Assembly: GCA_944391155.1 (NCBI GenBank)
Contig: CALXSO010000079.1
Location: 1 to 26,371, forward strand
DNA length: 26,371 nt
Reading direction: 5' to 3'
From: an uncultured Clostridia bacterium
GTDB lineage: Bacteria > Bacillota > Clostridia > TANB77 > CAG-508
Made by a program: the position numbers and the translations under genes. Below are positions 23,315 to 26,371 of this stretch, in pieces (positions within the stretch are counted from its first letter, which is position 1; the number at the start of each line of letters is the position of its first letter). Below the pieces are notes generated by a model. That model was given only the letters and a program-made list of their open reading frames with translations, was not told the DNA's origin and ran no database searches.

Positions 23315-23959
23315 TTATTTTATAATAATTCCTAATAAATTTGAAAGTTCAATTGCTTGGTATTCATTTACTATCATGCCTTTTAGACATTTTAATTCTA
23401 CTACTATTCCACTAATATTGCAACTTGTAAAATCTATTTTATTAAGGCTTGTCTGAAAAAACTGTGCATTTTGAAAGTTTGAATTATCTAATTTTATTTT
23501 TTTTAAATCACTTTGATTTATACTTGTTGCTTTTAAATTACTATCATTTATTATTAAATTTTTACATTTAGTATTTGATAAATTAGCATATTCAAAATTA
23601 GATTCTATTATTTCTGTATCGTAAATTATACTTTCTGATAAATTATTTCCTATAAATTTACAATTCTTTATTTTTACTTTTAAAAACGATGTTTCAGAAA
23701 AATCACAGTTTGAAAAATCACAATTTTCGAATATAACATTTGCAAATGATGATTTATTAAAATTTGAATGTTGATATTTACAATTTTTAAATACAACATC
23801 TGAAAATTCTATATTATATGAATCTAGTTGAATTCCACTACATTCTAAAAATTCTATTTGTCTCACTTCTTCCTCATTTTTCCTTACTTCTTCTATTTTC
23901 TTTTCTAGACTTTTACTAGATTCTAAAACATCAATCTTTGACTTTTTTTCTTTTTCCAT
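23315..23959 (-). CDS. pentapeptide-repeat protein
   Basis: A 214-residue soluble protein. The first 35 residues are a charged helix (KKSKIDVLESSKSLEKKIEEVRKNEEEVRQ). The rest is made of A(D/N)LXX-type pentapeptides forming a right-handed quadrilateral beta-helix: FKNCKYQHSNFNKSSF, FENCDFSNCDFSETSF, FIGNNLSESI, FEYANLSNTK. It has no signal peptide. Pentapeptide proteins range from gyrase-protecting Qnr-like proteins to scaffolds, and nothing here separates these. AAGGAAA precedes the start. It is likely cotranscribed with the PBP gene downstream and possibly dgkA upstream. Confidence 0.88.
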   Translation of the reverse strand: MEKEKKSKIDVLESSKSLEKKIEEVRKNEEEVRQIEFLECSGIQLDSYNIEFSDVVFKNCKYQHSNFNKSSFANVIFENCDFSNCDFSETSFLKVKIKNCKFIGNNLSESIIYDTEIIESNFEYANLSNTKCKNLIINDSNLKATSINQSDLKKIKLDNSNFQNAQFFQTSLNKIDFTSCNISGIVVELKCLKGMIVNEYQAIELSNLLGIIIK

Positions 23960-24069
23960 TTTTGCTATTTTCCTTTTTAAAGTTTAATTTTTATAAATGC
24001 TTATTAAATTTACTTTTAACTTCTGATATATAACTTTTAAAATAGTTTTCATTGATATATACAAAGCTT

Positions 24070-24429
24070 TTAAAAGATTTTTGGAATAAAAATTATAAAA
24101 CCTACAATAGCAGACATTATAGCAACCACTAAAACTGCTCCTGCTGCCACATCTTTTGCTATCTTTGCTTTTTCGTTTATTTCCGGCATTGCTATATCAA
24201 CAACTTGTTCTATTGCTGTATTAACTAATTCTAATGATATAACTATTCCTATTAAAATTAAGCAAATTATCCATTCTAATGCAGTTATTTTTAATAAAAT
24301 TCCAGCAAGAATTACTAAAATCGCAATCGTGAAATGTATTTTCATGTTTTGCTCTTTTTTTAATGCTGTCACTATTCCTACAAAAGCATATTTAAAACTA
24401 TTTTTTAATTTTTTTCTCTTGCTTTGCAT
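24070..24429 (-). CDS. dgkA: diacylglycerol/undecaprenol kinase family protein
   Basis: A small integral-membrane kinase of 119 residues, the family's usual size. Visible are the N-terminal amphipathic SFKYAFVGIVTALKKEQN, the conserved MKIHFTIAI, and the catalytic stretch SLELVNTAIEQVVD followed by AKIAKDVAAGAVLV. Three membrane helices are expected at about 30-50, 53-72 and 93-115. In Gram-positive bacteria these enzymes phosphorylate undecaprenol, supplying wall lipid carrier. AGAAGGAGAG precedes the ATG. Grouped with a PBP gene on the same strand, which suits a cell-wall role. Confidence 0.93.
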   Translation of the reverse strand: MQSKRKKLKNSFKYAFVGIVTALKKEQNMKIHFTIAILVILAGILLKITALEWIICLILIGIVISLELVNTAIEQVVDIAMPEINEKAKIAKDVAAGAVLVVAIMSAIVGFIIFIPKIF

Positions 24430-24460
24430 TTTTCACTCTCCTTCTATATATTATTAATTA

Positions 24461-25873
24461 TTATTTCTCTTTTTTGTCTTTCAAATTTTTTAAATTTTTC
24501 TTTTTATTACGAAATTTTTTTACCTTTTCTATTATTTCATTTATTTTGTAATAATGTATTTGTTCTTGTTCATAATAATATATCTTTACTCTTTGTGAAA
24601 AATTCATATAAAGAATCCATATTGCTGTATATATAACATTATACATTAAAATTGAGAATTCTTGTTGAAAATATTCCATATCTGGTAGTTCTTTTTGTAA
24701 TATAATCATAGATATAATTCTTGTTAAACTTGCAATTAATATTATAATTGCATTTATTACTAATCCAAATTGTATATTTTTAACACTTTGTTTTTTTCTT
24801 ATTAAAATCTTTATTGCTATATATAGATTTATTGCAATTGCTAAAATACATTCAATTGACATTATTATTTTATATGCTAATAATCCATCTAACTGTAGAA
24901 GTGTACTTATATCTAATGCTCTTAGATATACCTGATATATCATCATAATCCACATTAAACATAAAATTCCTCCAAATTTTAAATAACTTTTTAATTCTTT
25001 ATTTTTTATTTCAGAAGATATTTTTTTAGCATCTTTTCTTCGAATTAATAAAAAAACAATTAAAAATATAACAAATATTGTAATAGCATTTACTACAATT
25101 TTATTCATTTGCTCTTGATAACTATTATCTCTTGGTAAATTCTCAAAAGTTATTCCTTCTATAATTATATTTTCATTTGAATCAATTTCCGTATTAAAAT
25201 ATCTAAAACCTATAGTTACTAATCTTTGATTCATTATAGTATAATAAGTTGAAAGTTTCGTAGATTTACCATCAACATTTCCCTGTGATATTATATGAAA
25301 GTATGTATTTCCATTCTGAGTTTTATAAATTTCTTCATTTTGTATTTCTATCTGTGTTTTTTCTGCTTGACTTTTTATTGATTCTATAAATTGTTCATAA
25401 TAATTGTTCAAATCTTCTTCTATAAATTGATTTAAATTTGGCATTGTTTGATAAGCTACATTATTAGATTTCACAACTATTGTTTCTTTATCATTACTTT
25501 CTCCTATGCTATTTACAGCATCTAATACAATTCCACTTTTTTGAAAATATTCTTTATATTGCTCTTTGTTTTCTATTGAATTAATTTTTTCATCATTATT
25601 TTCAATACTTGATACAATTTCAATCATGTTAGCATCTATTTTTATATACATACCAGGGTCTTCTAAAGTATAATTCTTCAAATTTTCATTGCTAACTTCT
25701 TGAGATATGTTATTCATTTCATAATTGTTTATACCATTTTCATTAGCTTGTATATAGTAAAAAGTACTAATACACATAAATATCATGAATATTATTATTA
25801 TTTTATATAGCATTTCACTATAACTTCTTCTTTTAATTTTATAATATTTATTGTACATTGTTTTTATTTGCAT
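24461..25873 (-). CDS. membrane protein, DUF2569-like C-terminus
   Basis: A 470-residue protein. The first helix (MLYKIIIIFMIFMCISTFYYI) could be a signal anchor. Residues 45-245 form an extracytoplasmic region with DPGMYIKIDANMIEIVSS and FENLPRD, built like a lipocalin- or PsbP-like fold, though this is only an impression. Five hydrophobic helices follow, starting with IVVNAITIFVIFLIVFLLI. The last four (FGGILCLMWIMMIYQVYL to AIWILYMNFSQRVKIYY) resemble DUF2569 proteins, which end with a similar 'IWYxxxSxRVK' element. The end is lysine-rich. I choose ATG 25873 because GGAAGGAA lies just upstream; the frame extends to GTG 25888. Function unknown. Confidence 0.75.
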   Translation of the reverse strand: MQIKTMYNKYYKIKRRSYSEMLYKIIIIFMIFMCISTFYYIQANENGINNYEMNNISQEVSNENLKNYTLEDPGMYIKIDANMIEIVSSIENNDEKINSIENKEQYKEYFQKSGIVLDAVNSIGESNDKETIVVKSNNVAYQTMPNLNQFIEEDLNNYYEQFIESIKSQAEKTQIEIQNEEIYKTQNGNTYFHIISQGNVDGKSTKLSTYYTIMNQRLVTIGFRYFNTEIDSNENIIIEGITFENLPRDNSYQEQMNKIVVNAITIFVIFLIVFLLIRRKDAKKISSEIKNKELKSYLKFGGILCLMWIMMIYQVYLRALDISTLLQLDGLLAYKIIMSIECILAIAINLYIAIKILIRKKQSVKNIQFGLVINAIIILIASLTRIISMIILQKELPDMEYFQQEFSILMYNVIYTAIWILYMNFSQRVKIYYYEQEQIHYYKINEIIEKVKKFRNKKKNLKNLKDKKEK

Positions 25874-25989
25874 ATTTATTCCTTCCACTTTATATCAATA
25901 AATTTTTATTTATAATTATTACTATAGATAGCATTAAATTTTTTGTTTTACAAAGCATAGAATATTTTAAAAGTATATTTTAACATTAT

Positions 25990-26027
25990 AAATCTATTAT
26001 CTTTTAATTATTTATAATAATAGATTT
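25990..26027 (-). terminator. possible terminator after the hemolysin III family gene
   Basis: AAATCTATTAT (25990-26000) pairs perfectly with ATAATAGATTT (26017-26027). It lies just past the stop codon at 26034-26036 reached in the +1 frame. The stem is AT-only apart from one pair and no strong T-run follows, so the call is weak. Confidence 0.35.
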
Positions 26028-26073
26028 TAAAAATTACATTACATATAATAGAATACAAAAAAATTGTAATATG

Positions 26074-26371
26074 CTACCGTGCTAAAATAAACATATGAAA
26101 TATAGAATGCATCCATTTATGTTTCTTTCCTAATCCATATAATATCGCTCCTAGCGAATATGCTATTCCTCCTGCTAATAATAAACCTAATCCTACATTT
26201 CCCAATAATTTAGGTAATAAATTTGCTGTAAATATAATACACATTCCCATACCTAAATAACATATCATTGAAAATACTTTAAATTTTTTTATATCTATTG
26301 AATTTAAAGTAATACCTATAATCGCAATTAGCCAAATCACACCAAATATTGTCCAACCAAGAGCAGTATTA
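26074..26371 (-). CDS. hemolysin III/PAQR family membrane protein, partial and frameshifted
   Basis: The frame is open to the window edge (upstream residues NTALGWTIFG), so the 5' end is outside. The visible part has membrane helices and the family pattern LLLAGGIAYSLGAILYGL followed by HSIFHMFILA. The zero frame then reads CGG TAG and ends. A +1 shift at that CGG (26077-26079) gives AGSILQFFCILLYVM and a stop at 26034-26036, matching the last helix of YqfA/HlyIII proteins. The internal GTG at 26338-26340 is probably not the start. Hemolytic activity should not be assumed; many members are metal- or lipid-related membrane proteins. Confidence 0.8.
   Translation of the reverse strand, partial: NTALGWTIFGVIWLIAIIGITLNSIDIKKFKVFSMICYLGMGMCIIFTANLLPKLLGNVGLGLLLAGGIAYSLGAILYGLGKKHKWMHSIFHMFILAR

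Noticed and set aside
2688..25873. Numerous plus-strand ORFs of 60-110 codons inside minus-strand genes
   Set aside because: They are hydrophobic shadow frames of real genes with no ribosome binding sites or family resemblance.
26338..26340. GTG as start of the hemolysin III family gene
   Set aside because: The frame continues with family-like membrane residues to the window edge, so the true start is outside.

Overview
The window is AT-rich DNA with strong Shine-Dalgarno sites and most genes on the minus strand. It carries an oxygen-sensitive class III ribonucleotide reductase, an 8Fe-type ferredoxin, a monoderm-style cell-wall gene set (VanY-like carboxypeptidase, MecA-like PBP, DgkA) and prepilin-like proteins with the N-terminal helix seen in uncultured gut Clostridia. 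An anaerobic low-GC Firmicute (Clostridia) is the best guess. Species cannot be read from the sequence.

Layout, left to right. 1-600: a structured edge segment, a 48-residue minus-strand ORF and a long hairpin repeat. 592-2131: prepilin-like GLUG-repeat surface protein A, split by a frameshift, with invertible-looking promoter segment A upstream (2141-2493). 2688-6124: nrdG and nrdD, diverging from a Crp/Fnr-like regulator across a shared palindromic operator candidate. 6286-8848: copper operon (csoR remnant, copZ, copA). 8992-12283: ferredoxin, orphan Phd/YefM antitoxin, DnaB-like ATPase and VanY-like peptidase. 12284-13054: repeat-filled spacer. 13055-15661: fused MacB-like ABC transporter. 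15892-20753: surface proteins B and C, each with its own invertible-looking promoter segment, then a tyrosine recombinase. 20754-21252: hairpin and a two-copy 122-bp tandem repeat. 21253-26371: class B PBP, pentapeptide protein, DgkA, a DUF2569-like membrane protein and a hemolysin III family gene cut by the window edge.

Main system. Upstream of each of the three surface-protein genes lies a segment of about 180-320 bp bounded by two inverted sites of the form CTTTAAGT-5 bp-ACTTAAAG. Within a pair the 5-bp centre is identical (inverted); between pairs it differs: AGTGT, ATTTA and AGATT. Each segment holds one near-consensus sigma-A promoter (TTGATT, 17 bp, TGA-TAATAT or TGA-TAAAAT). All three promoters point away from their genes. 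This looks like three independently switching invertible promoters, all captured OFF, probably worked by the tyrosine recombinase whose stop codon lies next to the third segment. In cassettes A and C the OFF arrangement also buries the ribosome binding site in a long stem that inversion would dissolve.

Second unusual pattern. Surface protein A, copA and the hemolysin III gene each leave their family reading frame at an in-frame CGG codon, and in each the +1 frame, beginning with a GGN glycine codon, restores the family sequence. I found no other in-frame CGG codon in the window's genes. Either CGG is unassigned and drives +1 frameshifting, or a systematic assembly error inserts C before GG.
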